From NCBI RefSeq assembly GCF_900218015.1, contig NZ_UFQQ01000006.1, positions 124,001-188,000 of the forward strand: a stretch of 64,000 nt of DNA, read 5' to 3'. Numbering within the stretch: the stretch's first letter is position 1; each line of letters begins with the position of its first letter. Both the position numbers and the translations under genes were made by a program. This stretch comes from Rhodopseudomonas pentothenatexigens (GTDB lineage Bacteria; Pseudomonadota; Alphaproteobacteria; Rhizobiales; Xanthobacteraceae). Of this stretch, positions 51,810 to 60,425 are shown one piece after another. The notes under the pieces were generated by a model. It worked only from the letters and a program-made list of their open reading frames with translations, was not told where the DNA came from and made no database searches.

Positions 51810-52060
51810 GGTCACTCCCTCGAATTACTTCGGTGCGCACTCGATCTCGTTCTTCTGGTGGTTTTGTGGACATCTGGCGAATGCGAATCAAGTGGATCAC
51901 TTGCCAACCGGAGGAGGGCGCTCCGCAATTCTTGCGGAATGATTAACGGTCGTGACTCGAGAGTTCCAAAGGCCGCCCGACTCGTGATGGTTAACCGGTT
52001 CTTCGCCGTTGCTGGCTAACAATGGCGGTTCCTCGTTCGATCCGCCAAAGAAGGTCAAGC

Positions 52061-53602
52061 ATGTGGCTCGCCGGCACATCCGGGGTTGATGACGTGCGAG
52101 CCGAAGCGGCTTCGACGGCGGTGCTCGACGAAGCGGGCGAGCCGCGTGCGAAGATCATCGTGACCTTTTTGGTCGCGCTCGGCGCCACCGCATTCTCGCC
52201 GCTGCTGCACGTCGCCAGCCCGATGCTGGCGATCGTCGTGGAGACGATGATCGCGGTGGCGATCGCGATCGTGATGCCCGCGCAGGGGCCGGTGATCGCG
52301 ATCTTTCTGATGATGTTCCAGAACGTCTTCGTGTCGCTGTTCTCTCCTCTGGTGACCGAGCCGTCCGAACTCGAATTCCTGAAGGGTTACAACTTCCTGA
52401 TCTGCGCGGTGATGTGGCTGGTCGCTTTGGCGCGCGCGGCGGTTTCGCGGCGGTCGCCTGCTCTGAACCGCATGCTGCTGGCGAGCACCGCCGTCCTCGC
52501 GGTGATGGGCGTCTACTTCGTCATCGGCCTGTCCCGCGAGCCGAAGGCCGCGGCGATCTACCTTCGCAATATCGCGCTGCCGTTCCTGTTGTTCCAGCTC
52601 GCGCTGCTGGCGGCAGCTAACTACCGACTCCGCGTGACGCCGTATGTCGTGGTCATCGCCGTGCTGGTTTTGCTTTGCGGTGTCGTCGAGTTCGCCTTCC
52701 GCGATGCGTGGTTCGACCTCACCAATGGCCATGCCTATTGGCGGCTCCAGGAGATCAAGGCGACGAATACCGGCGTGTGGGAGCGCGAGATGCGGACCAC
52801 CGGGAAGGTGATCGTCGGCATCATGGATGTGTTCGTGGTCGACTTCTTCAACACCTCGCTGCTCAAGGACCTCGGTCTCGGCCAAATGCTGCGGCTGTAC
52901 GGACCGAACATCAGCCCGGTCAGCTTCGCCTACGGCGTCGGCTTCTTCGCATTGTTCCTGCTGGCGGTCGGGCGGGGCGTGCTCGGCGGCTTGGCGCTCG
53001 TCTTGATGATGCTGTGCGGCGTCAAAGGCGCGGCGATCATGGTGCTGTTCGTCGGCGCGGCCTGGATCGGCACGGTGCTGATCGGGCCGGTGCTGGTCCT
53101 GCTCGGGGCGGTGGTGGTGCTGGCGGTGTACGCCGCGTTCGTGATCTACACCGGGCTGCAGCTCGGCGACTACCACGTCATCGGGCTGATGGGCGGGTGG
53201 AACGGCTTCCTGCATGCGCCGCTGGGCCGCGGCCTCGGGCTGGGCGGTAACCTGACCGAGGGATTTGCGGGGATCGACTGGCAGGCGGCGCAGCAGGCCG
53301 GCGCGGTCGATGGCGCCGCGGAAAGCTCGGTCGGCGTGCTGCTGTATCAAATGGGCGTGGCGGCACTGGTTCCGCTCGGCTTCTATGCGACAGTCGCGTG
53401 GTGGTGCTGGCGGCTGTACGCCCGCTCCGGCATTCTGCTGCTCGGCATGGCGAGCTTCGGCGTGCTGATTGTGCTGACCAACGGCCTGTTCCAGGAGGAG
53501 GCGCTGTTCGCGCCGCCGGCGATGGGCTTCATGATGTTGCTGGCCGGCCTGCTGCTCGGCAGCCAGATCCGGCAGGGGCAGCTCGCGCACCGGCTTTCTT
53601 AA
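52061..53602 (+). CDS. O-antigen ligase/polymerase-like membrane protein
   Basis: The 513-residue integral membrane protein has about ten or eleven helices and a larger soluble loop (about 200-260) with FRDAWFDLTNGHAYWRLQE. The layout, with long helix pairs and a central periplasmic loop, resembles Wzy polymerases and WaaL ligases of polysaccharide synthesis, but no diagnostic motif is clear. ATG 52061 is preceded by AAGAAGG; ATG 52022 is upstream in frame. Next to the divergent methyltransferase it may belong to an exopolysaccharide or O-antigen locus. Confidence 0.65.
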   Translation: MWLAGTSGVDDVRAEAASTAVLDEAGEPRAKIIVTFLVALGATAFSPLLHVASPMLAIVVETMIAVAIAIVMPAQGPVIAIFLMMFQNVFVSLFSPLVTEPSELEFLKGYNFLICAVMWLVALARAAVSRRSPALNRMLLASTAVLAVMGVYFVIGLSREPKAAAIYLRNIALPFLLFQLALLAAANYRLRVTPYVVVIAVLVLLCGVVEFAFRDAWFDLTNGHAYWRLQEIKATNTGVWEREMRTTGKVIVGIMDVFVVDFFNTSLLKDLGLGQMLRLYGPNISPVSFAYGVGFFALFLLAVGRGVLGGLALVLMMLCGVKGAAIMVLFVGAAWIGTVLIGPVLVLLGAVVVLAVYAAFVIYTGLQLGDYHVIGLMGGWNGFLHAPLGRGLGLGGNLTEGFAGIDWQAAQQAGAVDGAAESSVGVLLYQMGVAALVPLGFYATVAWWCWRLYARSGILLLGMASFGVLIVLTNGLFQEEALFAPPAMGFMMLLAGLLLGSQIRQGQLAHRLS

Positions 53603-53967
53603 GAAAATAATCCTTGACAGCGTGACGCTGCCCGGGTAGCTTCCGGCCATGCTCCAGAATTGGGTCCGGGAGGCGGCGGCGGTGATCGCCGACGGTGGCA
53701 GCCAGGGCTGATCGAGCTTCGGCGGCGCGTCCGCCCCGAAGCGGCAACGAGGCGCCGGCTGCCGAGCATCATGCGCGCGGCGCCGCCCAACTTCGCTGGC
53801 GCTGACCGTGATGGTGCGCCGGGGCCTCTCTCTGCGGAAACGGTTCCATTCTTCGCCCAAAGCGCGGCCGTTCGAGGTCCGTCGCGACGCCGGCGCGGAA
53901 CAGGAGTTCGGATCGCGCGTTGGCCGGTGAATAGGATCTCGTTACCATTCAAACTCAAGGAGCAGTC
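53603..53967. other. Long spacer with promoter-like element and micro-ORF
   Basis: These 365 bases hold no protein I can recognise. Just after the membrane-protein stop there is a near-consensus promoter (described at 53614) and then ATG 53649, opening a 20-codon frame (MLQNWVREAAAVIADGGSQG). The remainder is GC-rich and could be a leader RNA or small RNA. Confidence 0.45.
53614..53642 (+). promoter_or_regulatory. Sigma-70-type promoter candidate
   Basis: TTGACA (53614-53619), a 17-bp spacer and TAGCTT (53637-53642) form a good -35 with a moderate -10. Transcription would start near 53649, at the short frame described in the spacer. It stands out in a GC-rich region. Confidence 0.5.
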
Positions 53968-54120
53968 ATGGCGAGTCGTGAAGAAGGCCGCATTGTCGAG
54001 AATCCGACCGAGGCGCGACAGGGCGAGCGCGGCCCTTCGGTGCTGGCACTGCTCACGATCAGTACCGGCCTGGCGGTGTTGCTGCTCGGCGTGATCTGGT
54101 TCGTCTGGTTCCGCGTGTAG
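53968..54120 (+). CDS. 50-residue single-helix membrane protein
   Basis: A short gene starts at ATG after CAAGGAG. The product has a charged N-terminus (ASREEGRIVENPTEARQGER) and then a hydrophobic helix (SVLALLTISTGLAVLLLGVIWF) and a short basic end. It resembles small membrane proteins of Bradyrhizobium relatives, but I know no name. It is followed by a hairpin at 54187-54211. It is not linked to the downstream head genes in any obvious way. Confidence 0.65.
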   Translation: MASREEGRIVENPTEARQGERGPSVLALLTISTGLAVLLLGVIWFVWFRV

Positions 54121-54186
54121 CGGTCTCTTCCGGCCTGTCGACAAGACCCCCTGCTGATATCAGCCGCCCCCCGCATTTGCCGCCGT

Positions 54187-54211
54187 GATGCCCGCGCTTG
54201 TCGCGGGCATC
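54187..54211 (+). terminator. Hairpin after the 50-residue gene
   Basis: GATGCCCGCG and CGCGGGCATC pair over ten bases with a 5-base loop, followed by GACGTTTC. It sits between the small membrane protein and the portal gene and probably insulates them. A second 8-bp hairpin, GGCCGTCC-GAT-GGACGGCC, lies at 54313-54331. Confidence 0.55.
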
Positions 54212-54416
54212 GACGTTTCTAAGCCATCTCACCCCTCGAGCCTGCTTGGCAAGCTGTCGTGGCACCGAATTGCTGACGGCCAGCGCCGGCGCAGCCCAGA
54301 CATGACGCCATCGGCCGTCCGATGGACGGCCGGCGCCATACCTCGAAACTGAAATCGAACGTCACGTGTCGGCGCGAAGCAGGTCGCGCCGTTCGCTGCT
54401 GCACCGAGGATATCCC

Positions 54417-55592
54417 ATGTTCGAACGTCTGAGGGCTCTGGTCGCGTCGCCGGAGGTCAAAACCTCGCGCACCGCGACGCTGCTGGCGTTTGAACGCGGC
54501 GGCGTGGCGCGGTTCACGCCGCGCGACTATGCCGGGCTGGCCCGCGAGGGCTACGTGCGCAACGCGATCGTGTATCGCTGCGTTCGGCTGGTGGCGGAGA
54601 ATGCCGCCGCCTGCGTGTTCGGCGTGTTCGACGGCGCGCAGGAGAAGGAGGCGCATCCGCTGGCCGCGTTGCTGGCGCGCCCTAATCCGCGCCAGGATGG
54701 CGCCGCGCTGCTGGAGACGCTGTACGCGCATCTGCTGCTCGCCGGCAATGCCTATCTCGAGGCGGTGACGCTCGGCGAGGCCGTGCACGAGCTCTATGCG
54801 CTGCGCCCCGACCGCATCAAACTGATCCCAGGTGCCGATGGCTGGGCGGAGGCGTATGACTACAGCGTCGCCGGCCGCACCGTGCGGTTCGATCAACATG
54901 CATCGCTGCTGCCGCCGATCCTGCATCTGACGTTCTTTCATCCGCTCGACGATCACTACGGCCTGGCGCCGCTCGAAGCCGCGGCGGTCGCGGTCGACAC
55001 CCACAACGCCGCGGCGCGGTGGAACAAGGCGCTGCTCGACAATTCGGCGCGGCCGTCGGGCGCGCTGGTGTACGCCGGGCCGGAAGGCGCCGTGCTCAGC
55101 GAGAACCAGTTCGAGCGGCTGAAACGCGAATTGGAGAACACCTACGCAGGCGCCGCCAATGCCGGCCGGCCGCTGCTGCTCGAAGGCGGGCTCGACTGGA
55201 AGGCGATGGCGCTGTCGCCGAAGGACATGGACTTTCTCGAGGCCAAGCACGCCGCCGCGCGCGAGATCGCGCTGGCGTTCGGCGTGCCGCCGATGCTGCT
55301 CGGCATTCCCGGCGACAACACGTTCTCGAACTATCAGGAAGCCAACCGCAGCTTCGTGCGCCAGACCGTGCTGCCGCTGGCGACGCGCGTCGGCAACGCG
55401 CTGGCGCAGTGGCTGTCACCGCAATTCGGAGACGGCGTCCGCCTGGTGATCGACACCGACCGGATCGACGCGCTGTCGCCCGACCGCACCGCGCTGTGGG
55501 ACCGCGTCACGGCAGCGCCGTTCCTCACCCTGAACGAAAAGCGCGAAGCGGTCGGCTACGCGCCGATCGACGGCGGCGACCGGCTGGGGTGA
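54417..55592 (+). CDS. Phage/gene-transfer-agent portal protein
   Basis: The 391-residue HK97-type portal protein has REGYVRNAIVYRCVRLVAENAA near the N-terminus and HLLLAGNAYLEAV, characteristic of gene transfer agent portals. Later come FGVPPMLLGIPGDNTFSNYQEANRSF, also conserved in portals. It forms the ring at the head vertex through which DNA enters. ATG 54417 is preceded by ACCGAGGA. The expected upstream terminase gene is absent; the preceding gene is an unrelated small membrane protein. It is the first of a shortened head gene cassette. Confidence 0.92.
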   Translation: MFERLRALVASPEVKTSRTATLLAFERGGVARFTPRDYAGLAREGYVRNAIVYRCVRLVAENAAACVFGVFDGAQEKEAHPLAALLARPNPRQDGAALLETLYAHLLLAGNAYLEAVTLGEAVHELYALRPDRIKLIPGADGWAEAYDYSVAGRTVRFDQHASLLPPILHLTFFHPLDDHYGLAPLEAAAVAVDTHNAAARWNKALLDNSARPSGALVYAGPEGAVLSENQFERLKRELENTYAGAANAGRPLLLEGGLDWKAMALSPKDMDFLEAKHAAAREIALAFGVPPMLLGIPGDNTFSNYQEANRSFVRQTVLPLATRVGNALAQWLSPQFGDGVRLVIDTDRIDALSPDRTALWDRVTAAPFLTLNEKREAVGYAPIDGGDRLG

Positions 55593-55728
55593 GGATTGGC
55601 GGCTCGCAGGCTGCACCTGTTGCCGAAAGTCGGACTGCAATTGGGCAATCCTCATGTCACGATTCGCGAGCCCAAATCAGGCCGGGCGAGCGTGATGTGG
55701 CAGGGCGAATGGCAGTCTGGAGAAGGAA

Positions 55729-56301
55729 GTGAGGAAGCGGATCTACTTTCAAGATCTGGACCCGGACGGTTGGCCGGAGCCCGGCGAGCTGGCGCCTTAC
55801 TTCCTGGCGCCGGCCGAGAATCCGTGGGCTCCCGATCCGCACGGAAACGACGAGTTCGGGCTCGAGATTTCGGGATTGTACGGCACCGACGGCCAGCCCG
55901 GGATCGATCAGGTCACCGCGAGCCTCACGATGGTGGGCACGCCGGATTTCGGCATTTTCCTTTACTACCGAAAATGGGATGGCCGGATCAGGCAGCCGCT
56001 TGATTGTTACTCCAAGGGTGACATGAGCCGGATCAAGGAGTGGTTGCGGACGCTGCAGGGCGATCTGCGGCCGATCGGTCTGTTCATTCCCTACGCGAAA
56101 GCATGGCCCGCCGTGAAGGAGTTCATGGAGCGGGACGGCGAACTGCCGACCAGCATCGAATGGGTCGACGGCAAGGATCTTCCACCCGACACCTTTCGCT
56201 TCCCGGGCTTCTTCAAACCTGGGCCGGAGCCGCGCGTATTGCGGGATGAAGACATCAACGAGCAGCCAGCCGGCGACGGCTTCGGGTTTTTCCGCCGCTG
56301 A
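55729..56301 (+). CDS. Unknown protein, first copy of a tandem pair
   Basis: The 190-residue product starts at GTG after GGAGAAGGAA. It has a Pro-rich N-terminal third (RIYFQDLDPDGWPEPG) and a middle with DFGIFLYYRKWDGR. The conserved C-terminus contains MERDGELPTSIEWVDG and RVLRDEDINEQPAGDG. I recognise no named family; the C-terminal half is faintly like Imm1-type immunity proteins. It is inserted between the portal and small-protein genes of the gene-transfer-agent-like cassette, and a second copy follows 100 bp downstream. Confidence 0.7.
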   Translation: MRKRIYFQDLDPDGWPEPGELAPYFLAPAENPWAPDPHGNDEFGLEISGLYGTDGQPGIDQVTASLTMVGTPDFGIFLYYRKWDGRIRQPLDCYSKGDMSRIKEWLRTLQGDLRPIGLFIPYAKAWPAVKEFMERDGELPTSIEWVDGKDLPPDTFRFPGFFKPGPEPRVLRDEDINEQPAGDGFGFFRR

Positions 56302-56401
56302 GCGGGATACTCGGTGATCCCTACGTTTCATTTGTTGAGCTACCCTCCGGTGTGCGACACGAGATGTGGGGTGGACGCTGGGTATCTGGGAGATACCGAA
56401 A

Positions 56402-56974
56402 ATGAAGAGAACTATCTATTTCAATAAGTGGCGCCGGGTGGCGTGGCCGCCGCCGAGTGAAATGGAGCCTTAATTCCTTTCGCCGAGCGAGAATCTCTGG
56501 TCTAGCGCTGTCGGTGGCAACGATGAGTGGGGGCTCGAGATTACCGGGCTCAATGGCACCGATGGCAAGCCGGAAGTCGATCAGGTCAACGTGCATCTCA
56601 CAATGGTTGGTACACCTGATTTCGGCGTCTTCTTGCACTATTCGAAATGGGATGGCCGGATCAGGCAGCCGCTTGATTGTTATTCCAAGGGGGACATGAG
56701 CAGGATCAAGGAGTGGTTGCGGACGCTGCAGGGCGATTTGCGGCCGATCGGTCTGTTTATTCCCTACGCGCAAGCGTGGCCCGCCGTGAAGGAGTTCATG
56801 GAGCGGGACGGCGAGCTGCCGGCCAGCATCGAATGGGTCGACGGCAAGGATCTTCCACCGAAAACCTTTCGTTTCCCGGGTTTCTTCAAACCCGGGCCGG
56901 AGCCGCGCGTATTGCGGGATGAAGACATCAACGAGCAGCCAGCCGGCGATGGCTTCGGGTTTTTGCGCCGCTGA
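56402..56974 (+). pseudogene. Second copy of tandem pair, with internal stop
   Basis: The frame has exactly the same length (191 codons including the stop) as the copy at 55729. The N-terminus, MKRTIYFNKWRRVAWPPPSE, aligns with the first copy. Codon 24 (56471-56473) is TAA where the first copy has TAC (PYFLAP versus P-stop-FLSP). The rest stays in the same frame to 56974. The 3' half (from 56651) is nearly identical to the first copy, while the first 60 codons are only about half identical. Translation could restart at ATG 56591, but the product would lack 63 residues. Confidence 0.85.
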
Positions 56975-57066
56975 GCAGCGAGCGCGAGCGTTCCTCTCAC
57001 GATGAAGAACGACTGACGGCGCGTGGACGATTGTCCGCCACGCGGATGTCTGCGCGCGAGGTGCCG

Positions 57067-57267
57067 ATGTCCGATCTGATCAAGATTTTTTCCGAGCGCG
57101 GTGACCTCGCTCACTTGGCGCTGTTGCTGTGGGCGATCGGCGCCAGTCTCGGGTTGTGGTTCGTACTGCGGGAGTGGGCGGCGGCGGTGCGGCGGTTTGA
57201 TGATTTCGTCCACGCGCTCGAGCTGTTCAACCGCCGGGCGCGGCGCCGGGCGATCGACGAGGAGTAG
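57067..57267 (+). CDS. Small membrane protein of head cassette
   Basis: The 66-residue protein starts MSDLIKIFSERGDLAHLALLLWAIGAS and has one hydrophobic helix (about 14-32) and a basic end (NRRARRRAIDEE). It lies between the portal and prohead protease genes, where gene transfer agent clusters often have a small uncharacterised gene. The ribosome binding site is GCGAGG. It is followed after 4 bases by another small gene. Confidence 0.7.
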   Translation: MSDLIKIFSERGDLAHLALLLWAIGASLGLWFVLREWAAAVRRFDDFVHALELFNRRARRRAIDEE

Positions 57268-57271
57268 GGCG

Positions 57272-57451
57272 ATGCAGCGGCTGTCCAGCGTGCTCACCCG
57301 CGTCCGCGCCGAGACCAAATCGGCGAAGGATCCGCGGACGATCTTCCGCGAATTCCTGGCGCATCTGGCCGGCGCGCATCGTAAGCCGGCGGCGCGGCGC
57401 GCCGCGCCCAAGCCGCCGCCGCGCAAGCGGTCGGCCAAGCGCGCGAAGTAA
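57272..57451 (+). CDS. Small basic protein of head cassette
   Basis: The 59-residue product has an amphipathic N-terminus (MQRLSSVLTRVRAETK) and a Pro/Arg/Lys-rich end (PKPPPRKRSAKRAK). The start is preceded by GAGGAGTAGGGCG. It is closely coupled to the small membrane protein gene and precedes the prohead protease gene. It has no recognised family; a DNA-binding or scaffold-like role is only a guess from composition. Confidence 0.5.
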   Translation: MQRLSSVLTRVRAETKSAKDPRTIFREFLAHLAGAHRKPAARRAAPKPPPRKRSAKRAK

Positions 57452-57536
57452 CCGCCGCGCAGCCGCGGCGACTCCGCCGCGCAGACCAGCGTTCACCACC
57501 GCCATCCCACCTCACTCGTATCCTGCGAGGCCGCTC

Positions 57537-58214
57537 ATGCTTGCCCCGTCGCCTGCGCACGCCGCGTTGCCTTCGCCTGCGCCGCTGCCGGCGCGGCTGT
57601 CGCTGGCCGAGGACGGCAGCATCGACGGCTATGCCAGCCTGTTCGGCGAGATCGACCAGGCCCGCGACATGGTGATGCCCGGCGCCTTCACCCAGACGCT
57701 GAAGCAGCGCGGCCTGCGCAAGATCCCGATGCTGTTCCAGCACGATCCCGCCGAGCCGGTCGGCGTCTGGCTGGAGCTGGCGGAGGATCTGCGCGGCCTG
57801 CGTGCCCGCGGCCGGCTGATCCCGGATGTGGCGCGCGGCCGTGAACTGCTGGCGCTGCTCCGCGCCGGCGCGATCGACGGGCTGTCGATCGGCTATCGCA
57901 CGGTGCGCGGCCAGATCGATCCGAAGACGCGGGTGCGGCGGCTGTATCAGGTCGATCTCTGGGAGATCTCGATCGTCACCTTTCCGCTGCTGAACGGCGC
58001 GCGCATCGCCACCGTCAAGCACACGCCGCGGCCCTCGCCGCAGCGCGCGGCGGCGGAGGCGGCGTGGCGCCGCGTCCAGGACGCGGCAATGATCCGTTCG
58101 GACGATGCCGCGGAGGCACCGGCATCGCCGTTCCGGCGCGGGAGGATCGCGGCGACGCTGTCCACCCGCGCCGGCCGCAAACAGGCGCTGGCGAGTATCA
58201 GCCGGCGCAGCTGA
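57537..58214 (+). CDS. HK97-family prohead protease
   Basis: The 225-residue protease processes capsid precursors during head maturation. GYASLFGEIDQARDMVMPGAF near the start, MLFQHDPAEPVGVW (with the catalytic His) and GLSIGYRT (with the catalytic Ser) are the U35-type signatures. The domain ends at about residue 165; a Pro/Arg-rich tail follows. It sits two genes after the portal and directly before the capsid gene, the usual gene transfer agent order. Confidence 0.92.
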   Translation: MLAPSPAHAALPSPAPLPARLSLAEDGSIDGYASLFGEIDQARDMVMPGAFTQTLKQRGLRKIPMLFQHDPAEPVGVWLELAEDLRGLRARGRLIPDVARGRELLALLRAGAIDGLSIGYRTVRGQIDPKTRVRRLYQVDLWEISIVTFPLLNGARIATVKHTPRPSPQRAAAEAAWRRVQDAAMIRSDDAAEAPASPFRRGRIAATLSTRAGRKQALASISRRS

Positions 58215-58283
58215 GCCGTGCGCAGGCCCGACCGCCGATCCGGGGGCCAAGTAACACCCGCTTTGCCTTGCCCCTCACCCCAG

Positions 58284-58313
58284 CCCTCTCCCCGCAAAAG
58301 GGCGGGGAGAGGG
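58284..58313. repeat. GC-rich palindromic repeat before capsid gene
   Basis: CCCTCTCCCCGC and GCGGGGAGAGGG form a perfect 12-bp stem with a 6-base loop. The flanking CCCCTCACCCCAGCC fits a dispersed palindrome common in Alphaproteobacteria. It lies between prohead protease and capsid genes in the same transcription unit, and could reduce or stabilise downstream expression. Confidence 0.65.
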
Positions 58314-58382
58314 GGCACGCCGCGGCGTGGGGCAACGCTTCCGATCGCAACAAACACTCCATCCCCAACGAAGGACCTGCCG

Positions 58383-59636
58383 ATGACCACGTTCGACCAC
58401 GCTCCCGAGACCAAGGCCGGCTTTGCCGGCGACGATGCGCAGCAGGTGTTCGATGCCTTGATGCGCGCGTTCGAGGACTACAAGGCCGAGAACGACGCAC
58501 GGCTGAAGGCGATCGAGACCGGCAAGGGCGACGTGCTGGCCGAGGAGAAGCTGGCGCGGATCGACGCCGCGCTGGATCATCAGCAGCGCCGGCTCGACGA
58601 GCTCGCCTTGAAGGCGGCGCGACCGCAGCTCGCGGCGGAGCGGTCGCAGCCGGCCGCCGATCAGCGTGAGCACAAGAGCGCGTTCGAGGCCTATGTGCGC
58701 AGCGGCGAGGCCGCCAGCCTGCGCCGGCTGGAGACCAAGGCGCTGTCGGTCGGCTCCGATCCCGATGGCGGCTATCTGGTGCCGACCGAGCTCGAGCACA
58801 CCATCTCGGCGCGGCTCGCCGCGATCTCGCCGATCCGCTCGCTGGCCACCGTGCGCGAGATCTCCGGCGGGGTGTACAAGAAGCCGTTCGTCACCGCGGG
58901 CCCGGCGACCGGCTGGGTCGGCGAGAGCGACGCCCGGCCGCAGACCGCGTCGCCGTCGCTGGATGCGCTGTCGTTTCCGGCGATGGAGCTGTATGCGATG
59001 CCGGCCGCGACCGCGACGCTGCTCGACGATGCCGCGGTGAATATCGACGACTGGCTGGCCGGCGAGATCGACCAGGCGTTCGCCGAGCAGGAGGGCATCG
59101 CCTTCGTGTCCGGCGACGGCGTCAGTAAGCCGAAGGGCTTCGTCGCCGTGCCGACCGCGGCCAACAGCGCCTGGAGCTGGGGCAAGCTCGGCACCATCTC
59201 GACCGGCGCCGCCGGCGCGTTCGCCGCCACCGCGCCCGGCGACGTGCTGATCGACGTGATCTACGCGCTGCGGCCGGGCTATCGCCAGAACGCCAGTTTC
59301 GTGATGAACCGGCGGACGCAGGCGGCGATCCGCAAGTTCAAGGATTCCTCCGGCGCCTATCTGTGGCAGCCGCCGGTCACCGCCGGCGGCCGCGCCAGCC
59401 TCGCCGGCTTCCCGCTCGCGGATGCCGAGGACATGCCGGACATCGCGGCGAATTCGCTGTCGATCGCGTTCGGCGACTTCCGCCGCGGCTATCTGATCGT
59501 CGACCGCCAGGGCGTGCGCGTGCTGCGCGATCCGTATTCGTCCAAGCCCTACGTGCTGTTCTACACCACCAAGCGCGTCGGCGGCGGCGTCCAGGATTTC
59601 GACGCCATCAAGCTGGTGAAGTTTGCCGCGAGCTGA
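58383..59636 (+). CDS. HK97-family major capsid protein
   Basis: The 417-residue major capsid protein starts with a coiled-coil scaffolding segment (about 18-95), usually removed by the prohead protease. The folded domain begins at about residue 120 (GSDPDGGYLVPTELEHTI) and contains GVYKKPFVTAGPATGWVGE, ALRPGYRQNASFVMNRRT and FGDFRRGYLIVDRQGVRVLRD. These match gene-transfer-agent and HK97-like capsids. AAGGACC precedes the start. No adaptor or tail genes follow, so the cassette looks truncated. Confidence 0.93.
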   Translation: MTTFDHAPETKAGFAGDDAQQVFDALMRAFEDYKAENDARLKAIETGKGDVLAEEKLARIDAALDHQQRRLDELALKAARPQLAAERSQPAADQREHKSAFEAYVRSGEAASLRRLETKALSVGSDPDGGYLVPTELEHTISARLAAISPIRSLATVREISGGVYKKPFVTAGPATGWVGESDARPQTASPSLDALSFPAMELYAMPAATATLLDDAAVNIDDWLAGEIDQAFAEQEGIAFVSGDGVSKPKGFVAVPTAANSAWSWGKLGTISTGAAGAFAATAPGDVLIDVIYALRPGYRQNASFVMNRRTQAAIRKFKDSSGAYLWQPPVTAGGRASLAGFPLADAEDMPDIAANSLSIAFGDFRRGYLIVDRQGVRVLRDPYSSKPYVLFYTTKRVGGGVQDFDAIKLVKFAAS

Positions 59637-59968
59637 GGCGCCGCGCCGGTTCTCCCTCTCCCGCTTGCGGGAGAGGGTCGGGGGGGAGGGCTGTAGGGTG
59701 GGTTAGGCGCGCAGCGCCGTAACCCACCGACAACGTCTCTACCGAGTGCCTGAGCATCGCAGCCGCCGTCCGGTTGATCACTCGATCACGAGCGGGCCTT
59801 GATGTCGGCGAGTAGTCCTGCCAGCTTCGGAGTTAAAGAACAGGGCTGCTCGATCGGTGGTATTTGGAACGAAGGTGGAGCGCTGATAAGCTGCCGGCGA
59901 GTTTCCCCTCAGCCGAAGCGAGGGGGCGCACAGCCTATGGAGGCAGGCCGCCGCCGGAGGTCGGAGCC
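59637..59968. other. Spacer after capsid gene with two repeats
   Basis: No gene is found in 332 bases. It contains two palindromic repeats described at 59654-59728 and the leader of the DUF2019 gene. A GC change is not evident here. Confidence 0.5.
59654..59728. repeat. Two adjacent palindromic repeats
   Basis: CCCTCTCCCGC-TT-GCGGGAGAGGG (59654-59677) is a perfect 11-bp hairpin. GGTGGGTTA / TAACCCACC (59697-59728) encloses GGCGC-GCA-GCGCC. Both are recognised dispersed palindromes. The first resembles the repeat at 58284-58313 and may act as a terminator of the capsid transcript. Confidence 0.7.
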
Positions 59969-60340
59969 ATGAGCAAGCCGGATCTGCACGGGATGGCGAC
60001 GCCCGATCTTGTGGCTCTGTTTGCCAAAGTCACGGTCGACCAGGACGAGGCGTTGCTCGGCAACCAGATCGCGAAGTTCAACCGGCTGTACGGCGTGATG
60101 GCCGAGATTGCGGACGAGCTGAAGTCGCGCGACGGCGACCAGCGCACCGCGCTTCTCAGCCTTTTCGAATATCCCAATATGCAGGTCCGGCTTCAGGCCG
60201 CGAAGCTCACGCTCGCCGTCGCGCCGGTGGAAGCCCGCCGGCAGCTCGAAGCGATCGCATCCTCGAAGTGGTTTCCGCAAGCCGGCGACGCCGGCATGTG
60301 CCTTTCGTTTCTGGATGATGGGACGTTCAAGCCGAAATGA
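59969..60340 (+). CDS. DUF2019 domain protein
   Basis: The 123-residue protein matches DUF2019. The N-terminal helix pair contains ALFAKVTVDQDEALLGNQIAKFNRLYG, and the central ALLSLFEYPNMQVRLQAAKLTLAVAP resembles a HEAT-like repeat. GDAGMCLSFLDDG ends the domain. Such proteins are common in mobile and accessory regions and are sometimes thought to be immunity proteins, but function is unknown. The start is ATG 59969 behind GGAGGTCGGAG. No cognate toxin is adjacent. Confidence 0.78.
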   Translation: MSKPDLHGMATPDLVALFAKVTVDQDEALLGNQIAKFNRLYGVMAEIADELKSRDGDQRTALLSLFEYPNMQVRLQAAKLTLAVAPVEARRQLEAIASSKWFPQAGDAGMCLSFLDDGTFKPK

Positions 60341-60425
60341 TGCGGCGACGCGACGCTGCAGTGGCTGTCACGCGTATCCTCACCTCGCAGCGCTTATCTG
60401 CTCGGTGTAGTCAGTGCGGAAACCA

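Noticed and set aside
53660-54094. A 144-codon plus-strand frame in the spacer before the 50-residue gene
   Set aside because: The peptide is Arg/Ala-rich, and the last third is a frame-shifted copy of the small membrane protein gene.
56591-56974. A functional 127-residue gene by restart at ATG 56591
   Set aside because: No ribosome binding site is seen, and the segment aligns to the interior of the intact first copy, so a pseudogene remnant is more likely.
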